From Crocinitomicaceae bacterium (GTDB lineage Bacteria > Bacteroidota > Bacteroidia > Flavobacteriales_G > Salibacteraceae): DNA of 64,000 nucleotides. The notes below the pieces were generated by a model. That model made no database searches and was not told where the DNA came from. It was given only the letters and a program-made list of their open reading frames with translations. The stretch is from the NCBI GenBank assembly GCA_002713215.1, contig PAVO01000055.1, forward strand, positions 62,001-126,000, read 5' to 3'. Numbering within the stretch: the stretch's first letter is position 1; each line of letters starts with the position of its first letter. Positions 26,809 through 35,889 of the stretch are shown here, one piece after another. The position numbers and the translations under genes are program-made.

Positions 26809-29062
26809 TATTGAGCTCAAAATCCTTAATTCTATCTTTGGATTTGGAGGCATATTGACTCAGTAACTCAGCATCGTGAACCAGGTTAAGGATTGCATCA
26901 GACAGTGACTGTATGTTGTTGCTTGTATAAAGAATTCCAAACTCTTCTCTGGCAAATCCTCTACTAAGAATCTCATATTCATTGGAGTTCGGTGCTAATA
27001 ACTCCCTGGGCCCACTTAAGCAATCGGATGAAATAATCGGCAAAGAATAAATCATTGATTCCAGCAAAACATTCGGAAATCCTTCATGTAATGATGACAA
27101 AATGAAAATGTCAGCCTGTTGATAATACTTCTGAAGGTCACTCGTAAACGGAAATATTTTAACCCGATTTTCAATACCTAATTCCTTGGACAATTCCTGG
27201 ATACTTGTTTTTTCCTTTCCATCACCAATTATTAGTAACCTAAAATTAACCTGGTCTTTAATGTTGCTAAGGGCACGCAAAACCAACTGATGGTTTTTAT
27301 TTTTATCCAACCTCCCAATACATAAGAAGGTAACTTCATCATTAATCTTAGTATTTCGATTGACTGCGTCAATCCCGGTTTTTACGGGATTATATATGGT
27401 TCTTAGCTTGTTTTCGCTGATTCCAAAGTTTAAGTTTAAATCCTTCCCGGTTGCTTTGGAATTCGTTATAATTAAATCTGCTTTGGGGTATTGCCTCCTT
27501 ATCAGGTATTTACTTACCCTGTTCTGAAACGAGCTGCCTTCATACTCTAAGGAACTATAACTCCTTTCACTTACAACAACTTTTAACCCGGGAACATTCT
27601 TCTTCACACCACAAGCAATGTAGTTGGGCCTATTTAAGAAAGATAAAAGCGTGTGTATTTTTCGATTTCTTACTTCTTTGGCTAATTGCTTTATGTAAAA
27701 TGGAATATCAAAAAACTTAACAATGGGTAATTCGCTGTCAATCAATGGTTTTTGTAGAACAACAACCTCAACGTTTTCGGGAATTGAATACGAAATTCGA
27801 TTTTCTAGTAAAAACAAGGTCACCTTGTATTTTGCAACCAAATAGTTGGCCAGAATGGAAAGTACCTTTTCCGCCCCCCCACCCTGCAGGGAAATACAAA
27901 ACAATCCAATGTGAGTTTCTTCTTCTGTATCCGGAAGGCACTTAGAATAAAACTCAAGGGTAGTATCCACCATTTTATCAATGGAAAATTTATCCTTTAG
28001 GGTGTCATAAGCATTGTTCCCAAATTCAATCCTCTTTTGAGGATCATTGTAAAATACCTGGAGTTTTTCAGCAAACAATTCCACATCAAAGGGGGGAATC
28101 ACAAATCCGTTGAATTCATTGATTACCACTTCATTCAATGCGGCTACATCAAAACATATTACCGGCTTTTTGAAAGCAAATGCCTCAATGGCCACCAATC
28201 CAAAACCCTCAGATTTTGAAGGAACAAGAACAACGTCTGAATTCGCAATGATTGAATTCGGATTATCAACATAACCCATAAAATTTACCTGACCACTTAG
28301 ACCCAATTCTTTGGTTAATTCTTGTAAATAATTTAGATATTCTCCACTACCGGCAATGTTTAATTCAAAATTTACTTTGTTCTGTTTTAATCGATAACAT
28401 GCCCCTAACGCAAATTCATGCCCCTTTAAGTCAAACAACCTACCCAAAATGAGCAGGTTTAGTTTTTTCTCTTTCCTTTCGGAGATTAGTGGTAACGAAC
28501 CTTCAATCTTTATTCCATGAAATATAGTGTCAATTCTACCCGATTTAGCAATTCCATAGCGAACAAACAAATCCCGTAAACCCATGGAAACGGCAAATGA
28601 ACGGTTGATCCATTTCTCAGAAAAACGAGCAATTAAATAGTACAGACTCTTAACCGGTTTCTCTTTTTCAAGTCCAAACTTCTGCATAAATGACTCATCA
28701 TAACCGTGTTTGGTACTTACCAAAACAAGTTTAGATTGGAAGAGCATCTTTACAAGAGAACAGTAAAAATCTGCATGTATCAAATGGCTGTGTACAATAT
28801 CCGGGTTCGAATTGGATATGGTTTTACGAAGGCCATTTAGTGTGGTTAAAGAGAAGTATCCGGTAGTATTAATTAAATGCGTTCTTACACCCAATTTTTG
28901 GAGTTCTTTTGTGAATGAGGCAATATCCGATAGATGGATCTTTTCGAACAAAACCACAAACTCTACTTCATGGCCTTTTGAAAGCAGGCCCGGAAATAAA
29001 TTCAAGAAATATTTCTCTGATCCTGCCAGCCCTTTGACTTTTTGTACGAAAAGTAATTTCAT
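26774..29062 (-). CDS. Bifunctional protein: two GT4 glycosyltransferases fused in tandem
   Basis: A 762-residue protein made of two complete GT-B enzymes. Module 1 (about 1-375) has GLAGSEKYFLNL near the N-terminus, the nucleotide-sugar site with LNLLILGRLFDLKGH, and the E-x7-E motif at E285/E293 (SEGFGLVAIE). Module 2 (about 384-762) restarts the fold with SLQGGGAEKVLSIL, continues with FLCIGRLDKNKNH and has its own E660/E668 (HEGFPNVLLE). Both keep the catalytic-site motifs, so both are probably active and may add two successive sugars to a lipid-linked glycan at the cytoplasmic face. Sugar donors cannot be read. It starts four bases inside the end of the preceding GT4 gene and is the last gene of the operon. 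Confidence 0.88.
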   Translation of the reverse strand: MKLLFVQKVKGLAGSEKYFLNLFPGLLSKGHEVEFVVLFEKIHLSDIASFTKELQKLGVRTHLINTTGYFSLTTLNGLRKTISNSNPDIVHSHLIHADFYCSLVKMLFQSKLVLVSTKHGYDESFMQKFGLEKEKPVKSLYYLIARFSEKWINRSFAVSMGLRDLFVRYGIAKSGRIDTIFHGIKIEGSLPLISERKEKKLNLLILGRLFDLKGHEFALGACYRLKQNKVNFELNIAGSGEYLNYLQELTKELGLSGQVNFMGYVDNPNSIIANSDVVLVPSKSEGFGLVAIEAFAFKKPVICFDVAALNEVVINEFNGFVIPPFDVELFAEKLQVFYNDPQKRIEFGNNAYDTLKDKFSIDKMVDTTLEFYSKCLPDTEEETHIGLFCISLQGGGAEKVLSILANYLVAKYKVTLFLLENRISYSIPENVEVVVLQKPLIDSELPIVKFFDIPFYIKQLAKEVRNRKIHTLLSFLNRPNYIACGVKKNVPGLKVVVSERSYSSLEYEGSSFQNRVSKYLIRRQYPKADLIITNSKATGKDLNLNFGISENKLRTIYNPVKTGIDAVNRNTKINDEVTFLCIGRLDKNKNHQLVLRALSNIKDQVNFRLLIIGDGKEKTSIQELSKELGIENRVKIFPFTSDLQKYYQQADIFILSSLHEGFPNVLLESMIYSLPIISSDCLSGPRELLAPNSNEYEILSRGFAREEFGILYTSNNIQSLSDAILNLVHDAELLSQYASKSKDRIKDFELNTIAEYFEKEIV
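26794..26812. terminator. Small hairpin across a convergent overlap
   Basis: AATACT and AGTATT form a six-pair AT-rich stem around a seven-base loop that contains the first base of the membrane-protein stop codon, inside the double glycosyltransferase coding region. Weak by itself; listed because hairpins recur at convergent junctions here. Confidence 0.25.
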
Positions 29063-30174
29063 AAATTTCTAAAAAGTTCAAGGTATGAATCCATCATCTT
29101 CTTATTTGATAGGTTGGTTTTAGCGTAGTCTAGCGAGGCATCACCCAGTTCACTACGTGTGGTTTCATTTGAAATAAGGCTTATTATAGCTTCACTCAGT
29201 TTTTCAGCGTCTTCCACGGGAACAAGTATACCATTCTTTGAATCCTCGATTACATTATTAATGCCTGAAACGTCGGAGGCAATTATTGGTAAACCACAGG
29301 CCTGAGCCTGCATAATGGATGTACTCATAGTCTCTCCAAATGAAGCATGAACATAAATATCTAACTGATTTAAAGCATCGGGAATTTCTTCTTCGCTAAT
29401 CGCTCCAGCAAAGTCCACTTGGTCTGCCAAACCTAATTCAGATGAATACGATTCCAAAGAAGACCGAGTGGCCCCATCGCCATAAATGGAGAGATGTACC
29501 TGCTTATTTGCTGTCAATTTAATTATAGATACTGCTTTAAGAAGCGTTTTATGGTCCTTAATATCTACCAAACGGCTTAGCATACCAATCCTTATGGTAT
29601 CAGTCAAATTAGGTCTCTTATCGGGCTTGAAAAAAGTAAGGTCAATTCCATTTGGTATTACCCAGGACCTTCTCGAATTGTAGAACAACAACTTCCTGTG
29701 CTCTATTTCTTCTTTGTATTTCGTAGATAAAAAAACAATGGCATCTGAAAATGGCAATGCAACCTTTAGAAAAAGCCAATCTTTTTTGGTCTTTAAATGA
29801 TTGGCCTGTGTTTCCCGAATGACCATCCGAAGCTCCTTAACTGAGAACACTTTTACCAACCAGGCCATCAAGGACAAGTAGCTTCCATGTAAAAAAAGTA
29901 CTTCTGGCGATTCTCTCCTTACTTCCCTAAATACCTTAAGAAAGAACAATAAATCGATTCCTCTATTTTTGGAAATCACTTTGTGGGAAAGTCCCAGTTC
30001 ATTGCATTTATCGATATAACTTGACCTAACTTTTTCGATTCCATAAAAGATGGGAACATGAACAAATTCACTATTTTGACTTGCTTTTACCATAGAAAAG
30101 AAAACGCTTCCATGACCGCCAATTCCTCCGTAAAGCAGGTGCACAACTTTTTTCTGTCTTACTGATTTAGTCAT
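29059..30174 (-). CDS. GT4-family glycosyltransferase
   Basis: A 371-residue GT-B enzyme. The N-terminal domain begins VVHLLYGGIGGHGSVFFSM, with the glycine loop of acceptor-side GT4 domains; the C-terminal domain has IRIGMLSRLVDIKDHKTLL and the E-x7-E region at FGETMSTSIMQAQACG, where the second acidic residue is replaced by Gln (E..Q), a modest departure from the usual motif. No membrane helix or signal peptide, so it works in the cytoplasm, probably on a lipid-linked glycan. It lies 30 bases after the GT2-transglutaminase gene and overlaps the double GT4 gene by four bases. Donor and linkage are unknown. Confidence 0.88.
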   Translation of the reverse strand: MTKSVRQKKVVHLLYGGIGGHGSVFFSMVKASQNSEFVHVPIFYGIEKVRSSYIDKCNELGLSHKVISKNRGIDLLFFLKVFREVRRESPEVLFLHGSYLSLMAWLVKVFSVKELRMVIRETQANHLKTKKDWLFLKVALPFSDAIVFLSTKYKEEIEHRKLLFYNSRRSWVIPNGIDLTFFKPDKRPNLTDTIRIGMLSRLVDIKDHKTLLKAVSIIKLTANKQVHLSIYGDGATRSSLESYSSELGLADQVDFAGAISEEEIPDALNQLDIYVHASFGETMSTSIMQAQACGLPIIASDVSGINNVIEDSKNGILVPVEDAEKLSEAIISLISNETTRSELGDASLDYAKTNLSNKKMMDSYLELFRNL

Positions 30175-30204
30175 TCAATTGCTTACCTACCCGATCTTCC
30201 CTTA

Positions 30205-31806
30205 TCAAATTAAGTTTAAAACCTGGATAATTTTTCTTTTCCAATAATACCTCGACACATAGAAGACTGCCAGTGTCGGAATACTTGCATACCAGGCCCA
30301 CAAACAAAATCGATTGAACCATTCCAGTTGATTAAAAAAATTTATGTTCTTATCCATTATTATAACCTCAGATAAATCACCGAGTGCAACCTCCGCATTT
30401 TTTCGAACGGCAATTCTGTTTCTACTGTACAATTCAAAAAAACTGAGATGTTCATCATTATCTGGGTTCTCTTTTACAAATACAGTATTCGTTGGATCAA
30501 AGTAATGCCAATTATCGTTGTAGAAAAGTTCGATGGCCACATGGTTACTAAATACAACGTAGCGATAATTCAATTTTAATTTTCGGGCAATATCTGCAAT
30601 GAGTTTGCTCTGTTGACCACAGAATGCATCATCACTATGCTCAAAAAGAAATTTTGAATCACATACCTGACTAATTCCTGGATGAATGGTATTAATTAAA
30701 TAACTAATTGGGTTTTCATAACACTTGTATGGCCTGTATTTAAAATTAAAACTGGAAGACACCAGTTCCACTACCCGCTGTGCCGTTACTTGAGGTTCCG
30801 ATTGTTGGCAGTTTGTCACTGACTCTTTAAAATCTCGTTTCGACTCATAAGTCTCTACTACAAACAGAACATTGATTAATAGATAAACACAACCCACCAT
30901 CAACAACACCGTTTTGATGGGCTTCTTCAAGAAAACAAATATTCCATACCGGAACACGCGAAGGCTATTTTTTGAAAGAAAGAAAGCAGGCTTCTCTATT
31001 AATGAATTCCAATACCATTGCATGCCTTTACCAAAATGACCTGCTATTAACAACTTAATAGCCACCATTTGTAAAAATGAAGATCGGATTATGCTCACTT
31101 CACCAGAACTGATTGTATCATTGGAAATGATTTTGTCTGACAGTACTTCCAGCTGCCCTTCCCAATTTTCAATATCTACAGAATGCATGCTTCTATCTGC
31201 ATGATTGATGAGGCTGTATGTGTGGTAATTGAAATAATGTAATTCTGTTTTTTTTGAAATCTCAAGGAGCAGTAACCGATCTTCCGATCCAGCTAATCTT
31301 CGATCTTCTACAAAAGGGTTATCTAAAGCGAATTCTCGTTTTAAGAAAAACGCGGAAGCACAAACATTCGATCGAAGGATAATACGCGGGTCGATCGCCT
31401 CACCAAAATCGGGATTAAGTGGTGCCAACTCACCTGTTTCGTTCGATTTTATTCCGGTAAACAAAAAACTGGGATACTCTTTTGTCTCAATACCCTTCTT
31501 TGCTAATTCTAAATGTTCCGGATCAATCAGGTCGTCCGAATCCAAAAAGAAAACATAGGTTCCGTTTGCCCGTTGAACTCCGTGATTTCTTGCTGCCCCA
31601 CGTTCTTTGTTTTCCTGATAGAAATAAGTGATCCGGCTATCATCTAATTGATTTACTACCTCAGCCGTATTATCTGTACTTCCATCATCAATGATAATTA
31701 ACTCAAAGTCTTTGAACGTTTGCTTCAGGCTACTTTCTATGGCCAGGGAAATAAATTTCGCCCGGTTATAGACAGGAATTATTATTGAAAAAAATGGAGC
31801 GTTCAA
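30205..31806 (-). CDS. GT2 glycosyltransferase fused to a periplasmic transglutaminase-like domain
   Basis: A 533-residue two-domain membrane protein. Residues 1 to about 230 are a GT-A family 2 glycosyltransferase: FSIIIPVYNRAKFI, IIIDDGSTDNT and the metal-binding FLDSDD at 88-92. A transmembrane helix follows at about 297-317. Residues about 340-475 carry a transglutaminase-like core with a complete Cys-His-Asp triad: C396 in AFCGQQSKLIADIARKL, H422 in SNHVAIELF and D437 in WHYFDPT. A second helix (about 498-519) ends the protein. The predicted topology puts the glycosyltransferase in the cytoplasm and the transglutaminase-like domain in the periplasm. Such folds act as transglutaminases, proteases or amidases; the reaction here is unknown. 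Four-base overlap with the preceding gene. Confidence 0.85.
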   Translation of the reverse strand: MNAPFFSIIIPVYNRAKFISLAIESSLKQTFKDFELIIIDDGSTDNTAEVVNQLDDSRITYFYQENKERGAARNHGVQRANGTYVFFLDSDDLIDPEHLELAKKGIETKEYPSFLFTGIKSNETGELAPLNPDFGEAIDPRIILRSNVCASAFFLKREFALDNPFVEDRRLAGSEDRLLLLEISKKTELHYFNYHTYSLINHADRSMHSVDIENWEGQLEVLSDKIISNDTISSGEVSIIRSSFLQMVAIKLLIAGHFGKGMQWYWNSLIEKPAFFLSKNSLRVFRYGIFVFLKKPIKTVLLMVGCVYLLINVLFVVETYESKRDFKESVTNCQQSEPQVTAQRVVELVSSSFNFKYRPYKCYENPISYLINTIHPGISQVCDSKFLFEHSDDAFCGQQSKLIADIARKLKLNYRYVVFSNHVAIELFYNDNWHYFDPTNTVFVKENPDNDEHLSFFELYSRNRIAVRKNAEVALGDLSEVIIMDKNINFFNQLEWFNRFCLWAWYASIPTLAVFYVSRYYWKRKIIQVLNLI

Positions 31807-32762
31807 GATTCTAAAATATGACCCAGAACCTTCATAGAATGACCTATGGTGAATTTGTTTTCAACTATTTGTCTAGGAGTAAAATGATCCAACTCCAACA
31901 TTATGGAGTCAAATTTATCTTCAAAATCATCCGTACCTTCAAAAGTTCTTCCCAATTGATCACTCAGGTATGGGCAACTGGATGCTTTGTTATAAGTATA
32001 TCCTTGATATTTCCACACCCCCGGATCGAAGTGAAACGTTGGAACGTTACAGCTCCATGCCTCAAAAATAGCTAGCCCCTGGGTTTCTGTTTTAGATACA
32101 AAAATGACCAATTGGGAGTTGAACAATGAAGACTTAAACTGTTCAGGTGTATAGTTTCCACAAACGATTTCTTCAAATTCGATTCCTTTATTAGTCAATA
32201 TTTTTTTGATCTGCTCAGATACTTCTGGGTTTGTCTTAGAGTAGACCAAAACCTTTTTCCCGTTGCTATTTTTAGGTCTCACCCAGTAGTTTGTATCCAC
32301 GCCACAAAACCAATTGAAATTTTGTTTCAATTGAACCTTTTCCGAAAATGACTTAAAAAGCTCTTGATGCCATTGGCTAAAGAATACCAACTTATCAATT
32401 CTTTCGTCTTCAACAATAGCTTTTCTCTCTGCCGGGTGATTTACAATAAAAGGACCTGCTGTTATTTTCAGTTTTGGATCCTTCTTCTTTTGTTCAAGCG
32501 CCCATTCCAAAGCCAACACGTCTTTAAACACGTAAATCTGGTCGATACCAGTTGCATTTAATTCATTGATTCGAGCTATGCTTTTATAATTTGGTAAATG
32601 CTCCTTTACAATAGAAGGCATGCTCTTGGAGCCTCCCGTTTTTCTATTCTTAAATACTTCCCTCCAACTACCATGGAGAACCCCTTCTTTCAAAAAAATC
32701 TTGCAAAAGGTAATCACCTGCTCAACAAAGGACCTGGGATATTCGTCAAGAAAGAGTATCAT
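31803..32762 (-). CDS. Divergent GT4-like glycosyltransferase
   Basis: A 319-residue soluble protein. The C-terminal half resembles a GT-B donor domain: KKVLVYSKTNPEVSEQIKK, followed by LVIFVSKTETQGLAIFEAWSCNVPTF with the E-x7-E spacing of GT4 enzymes. The N-terminal half is short and lacks the usual glycine-rich loop; FNWFCGVDTNYW corresponds to the linker. The family is probably glycosyltransferase, but acceptor and donor are unknown. I chose the ATG at 32762 because it overlaps the FkbM stop as ATGA; a start at 32777 would overlap further. It passes to the GT2-transglutaminase gene by another four-base overlap. Confidence 0.72.
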   Translation of the reverse strand: MILFLDEYPRSFVEQVITFCKIFLKEGVLHGSWREVFKNRKTGGSKSMPSIVKEHLPNYKSIARINELNATGIDQIYVFKDVLALEWALEQKKKDPKLKITAGPFIVNHPAERKAIVEDERIDKLVFFSQWHQELFKSFSEKVQLKQNFNWFCGVDTNYWVRPKNSNGKKVLVYSKTNPEVSEQIKKILTNKGIEFEEIVCGNYTPEQFKSSLFNSQLVIFVSKTETQGLAIFEAWSCNVPTFHFDPGVWKYQGYTYNKASSCPYLSDQLGRTFEGTDDFEDKFDSIMLELDHFTPRQIVENKFTIGHSMKVLGHILES

Positions 32763-33619
32763 ATTTCGCAATAACAATCAAAGTGGAACTCTGGTCCAAG
32801 TTCTAATTCACTACTAAAATACTCTCCTGATTGAACATTAAAAAACGAATAGCCAAAAGGTTTTAAATAATCAATGATTTGCTGTACACTGGCATTATAT
32901 CGTTGTAGGTTATTTCGATCAAACTCAATAAATAGCTTTGGTTTAAACTTTTCCAATATTGCCGTTGCCCCCATCAGCACCTCAAATTCAAAACCTTCCG
33001 TATCAATTTTAATCAACTCTATTTTTTCCAGGTTCAATAACTCCTGGTCCAGGGGAACGACTTCAACATCCTTACCCAGATTCTCCTCGTCTTTGACAGA
33101 GACAAGCCGATCCATTCCTGTATTGTTGGAAGAAGTTCTTGCCATACGCATTACTCCGGGTTCACTACCGCAGCCCTTCCCTATTAGCGTACAATTCTCG
33201 ATCGATGACTTATTCCTAAGAACGAGATCCAAACAAACCTCATAGTTATCAGGGTTCGCTTCAAAGGAGTATACTTTACCAGTAGGTCCAACCTGCTTTG
33301 AAAATAAAGTGGTCAAAATGCATTTATTGGCGCCGACATCCACTACAACATCGTTCTTCTTAATCTTCGAAAAAAGAAATTCATGAGCTTCATCTTTAAA
33401 CCCCCAATAAAACCACCAATCCATAAGGTCAGACAGGTCTAATCGGTAACTTATTCCATCCCTTTTGATCTCTCTTACAGAATTGGATTTCGAATACAGT
33501 TCAGGCATGGGCGCCATTCTATATCGAATTGAACCCTCGGTAGCATTTTGGGTTATTTTCTGCAAAACGCTTCCCAATTGTTCGTGACTAAACAACTTCC
33601 TAATTCCGTTAAGATTCAT
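32759..33619 (-). CDS. FkbM-family methyltransferase (second of a tandem pair)
   Basis: A 286-residue SAM-dependent methyltransferase. VVVDVGANKCILTTLFSKQVG is the SAM-binding motif, in which the usual glycine after GAN is replaced by Lys-Cys, and LIKIDTEGFEFEVLMGA with KLFIEF is the FkbM signature. FkbM proteins usually O-methylate hydroxyl groups, and in polysaccharide loci they probably methylate sugars. It overlaps the preceding FkbM gene by 11 bases and the next gene by four. The pair share the same fold but differ enough to suggest different positions or sugars, which is inference. Confidence 0.87.
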   Translation of the reverse strand: MNLNGIRKLFSHEQLGSVLQKITQNATEGSIRYRMAPMPELYSKSNSVREIKRDGISYRLDLSDLMDWWFYWGFKDEAHEFLFSKIKKNDVVVDVGANKCILTTLFSKQVGPTGKVYSFEANPDNYEVCLDLVLRNKSSIENCTLIGKGCGSEPGVMRMARTSSNNTGMDRLVSVKDEENLGKDVEVVPLDQELLNLEKIELIKIDTEGFEFEVLMGATAILEKFKPKLFIEFDRNNLQRYNASVQQIIDYLKPFGYSFFNVQSGEYFSSELELGPEFHFDCYCEI

Positions 33620-34553
33620 TTTTTAGTGCAATTAAATCGGTATGATCTTCTATTTGAGAAGCCTGTTCAACTGGTTTTCCCGTTTTTGCAGAAACCAGAT
33701 TATAGTTAAATGACTTGAGGAACTCAACCACTTCTTTCCCGGTATATCCAAAATCCTTGAAATTGGATTCGCTAAACTCTAAAAACAAAGTGGGATTTTT
33801 CCTTTCCAAAAGCTCTTTAGCGCCCTTTAAAACGGACAACTCCATACCTTCCACATCTATTTTAATCAGGTCTACTATTTCCGGGATTTCCTTATGATCG
33901 ATTAAATGATCTATGGTTTTTACTTCAACCTGAACCATTCCTTTTTCCCGGGCCTGACCATTTACCGATTGAAGCTGATCCGCCCCCTTATTTCTTTCCG
34001 TCCTTCTTCTAACAGTCATTTGGGTTAGGTGGTCTGAAAGGCCAATATTAAGCCCGGTAACGTTTAAGTCGGGATTGAGTTTACAATTATAATCCAGGGA
34101 TTTATAGGTAGAAGGGTTGGCCTCTACGGCATATACGGCGGCTTCTTTACCAGCCAATCGAGACATGTTTAGAGCGGTTTCACCAACGTTAGCACCTACA
34201 TCCAAAATCGCTTTTTTGTTTCTGGCAAGCCTGTATAGAGCTTCCCGGTTTTCTATGTCATGACCAAAGTAGATGAGCCATTGCATGTGGTCCGAAATAT
34301 CGACCTCGAATTTCACTCCCTTTCTTACAATCACCCTTCTGGTTGGTTGTTTATAGTTGGCATTGTCCGGAATGAATTTACAAAGAAAGTAGGTGGAAGG
34401 TTTTCCTGCCACCAATGAAGGAAGCAACTGATCAATTCCTAAGAGTGCAACACAAGTCCGAACCCATTTTCCAACCATCCGGCAAATAACGGGAGAAACT
34501 TGTATTAATACAATGCTTGTTATCTCTTTATTTCGGAACTGTTCTAATTGCAT
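33609..34553 (-). CDS. FkbM-family methyltransferase (first of a tandem pair)
   Basis: A 314-residue SAM-dependent methyltransferase. AILDVGANVGETALNMSRLAG is the SAM motif, AVEANPSTYKSL the second motif, and LIKIDVEGMELSVLKGA plus TLFLEFSE the FkbM signature. Residues 1-90 form an extra N-terminal region, partly hydrophobic at about 10-50, that may contact the membrane or acceptor. It is the first gene of a six-gene minus-strand operon running to 26774. It diverges from the flippase with only 55 bases between starts, so the two promoters must be close together or overlap. Acceptor unknown; most likely a sugar hydroxyl of the locus glycan. Confidence 0.87.
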   Translation of the reverse strand: MQLEQFRNKEITSIVLIQVSPVICRMVGKWVRTCVALLGIDQLLPSLVAGKPSTYFLCKFIPDNANYKQPTRRVIVRKGVKFEVDISDHMQWLIYFGHDIENREALYRLARNKKAILDVGANVGETALNMSRLAGKEAAVYAVEANPSTYKSLDYNCKLNPDLNVTGLNIGLSDHLTQMTVRRRTERNKGADQLQSVNGQAREKGMVQVEVKTIDHLIDHKEIPEIVDLIKIDVEGMELSVLKGAKELLERKNPTLFLEFSESNFKDFGYTGKEVVEFLKSFNYNLVSAKTGKPVEQASQIEDHTDLIALKNES

Positions 34554-34608
34554 ATCTATATGCTACTTTAGCTCCACCATAATGTGGCTAATTAATAATT
34601 GGGTTTAG

Positions 34609-35889
34609 TTGTTTTTAAAGAGTCTTTCTTTTGTTCTTTTATCTGCAATAAGCACTATTAGTGGAATCATTTTATTTCCATTATTCATCAAATATTTAGA
34701 ACCTGTTGAATTTGGCTATTACAGCCTTATTGTTTCCTGCACGGCTCTCGCCACCTTACTTTCCGGCTTAGGGCTCTACAACGGAATGAGCAATTTTTAC
34801 TTTGATTTTGAGTCTGATGAACGAAAAAAGCTCCTAAACAACCTCTTCTCAGGTTCCGCCGTACTCAATCTTATTCTGGCATCGGTATTTGCAATAATTA
34901 TTTTTCTTCTGGGCATCTACGATTTTAAAATAAGTACACTGCTTAGCCTGGCTATTGTTCTGGGCTTTGCGGATTCATTAAATGCACTGTTCTTTCAGTT
35001 TCTTCGAAACGAGGGCAAAAACAAGCGTTTTTTAGTGCTAAGCACCATTAGTATTATCACCAACCTGGTAATCACCTCAGCTATGCTTTTCTTTGGTTGG
35101 GGGCTTTGGAGTGCCGTCCTGGGAAAGCTTATGGTGTCAGGCGTTCTAATGGTTTTGATTGCCCTTCGATATATCCGTTTTGAAATAGACCAATCCTTTC
35201 TGAAACCAATAATGAAATACGGAGTTAAGCTTGTTCCTGTTTTGCTCTTTGGTTGGGTTTTCCAGTTCTCTGATCGCTTTTTAGCTGAGTACTTTTTAAT
35301 TCCTCAGGTATTTGGAAATTTCGGATTTGTTATTTCGGCTTCTGCGCTTATAATGACCGGTTTTCTGGCCATTGGCAATTCCATTCAACCCGAACTTTAC
35401 TTTGCTTTTAAAGAGGAAAACAACCAACAAGTTGGTAAGGTAGTAAGGCATTACATTTTACTCATTCTGGCCGGAGCCTTTGTGGGGTTAGCCATATTAT
35501 GGGGTATTCATACCTATTGGGCGGGATTTAAATACTACGACAGTATTCCTGCATTGGTGCTGTATGCCGGTGGATTTTTCCTTTTAGCATTCCAGCATTT
35601 ATACAACATGGAACTTATCTACCTGAAAAAGGTTAGGGTCATAACCATTTACCAAAACCTGAGTTATGCCAGTTATTCCATCCTGCTTTTTGGAATCTTT
35701 AGTGTTGGTTATCTTGATTTAATGTATCCGGCGTATTTATTTTTTGGTACGCGAATTCTAATTATGGGGTTCTACTTTGTTGGACAGATGAAGTCGTCCA
35801 AAATAATTTTTAGCAATAAGAAGGTTCTTATATTGAGCCAAATTCTGTTGGTTGCACTTATTTGCCTTACTTACTTCTTAACTGTTTGA
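34609..35889 (+). CDS. Wzx-type polysaccharide flippase
   Basis: A 426-residue membrane protein with about twelve hydrophobic helices and the MOP/PST flippase pattern: LSFVLLSAISTISGIILFPLFIKYLEPVEFGYYSL at the N-terminus, the usual GYY region after helix 2, and FSDRFLAEYFLIPQVFGNFG in the middle. It should move lipid-linked repeat units across the inner membrane. A stop codon directly precedes the TTG at 34609 and no ATG occurs before the first helix, so the start is rare or slightly later. It stands alone on the plus strand within the minus-strand locus and its 3' end overlaps the convergent methyltransferase by 12 bases. Confidence 0.87.
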   Translation: MFLKSLSFVLLSAISTISGIILFPLFIKYLEPVEFGYYSLIVSCTALATLLSGLGLYNGMSNFYFDFESDERKKLLNNLFSGSAVLNLILASVFAIIIFLLGIYDFKISTLLSLAIVLGFADSLNALFFQFLRNEGKNKRFLVLSTISIITNLVITSAMLFFGWGLWSAVLGKLMVSGVLMVLIALRYIRFEIDQSFLKPIMKYGVKLVPVLLFGWVFQFSDRFLAEYFLIPQVFGNFGFVISASALIMTGFLAIGNSIQPELYFAFKEENNQQVGKVVRHYILLILAGAFVGLAILWGIHTYWAGFKYYDSIPALVLYAGGFFLLAFQHLYNMELIYLKKVRVITIYQNLSYASYSILLFGIFSVGYLDLMYPAYLFFGTRILIMGFYFVGQMKSSKIIFSNKKVLILSQILLVALICLTYFLTV

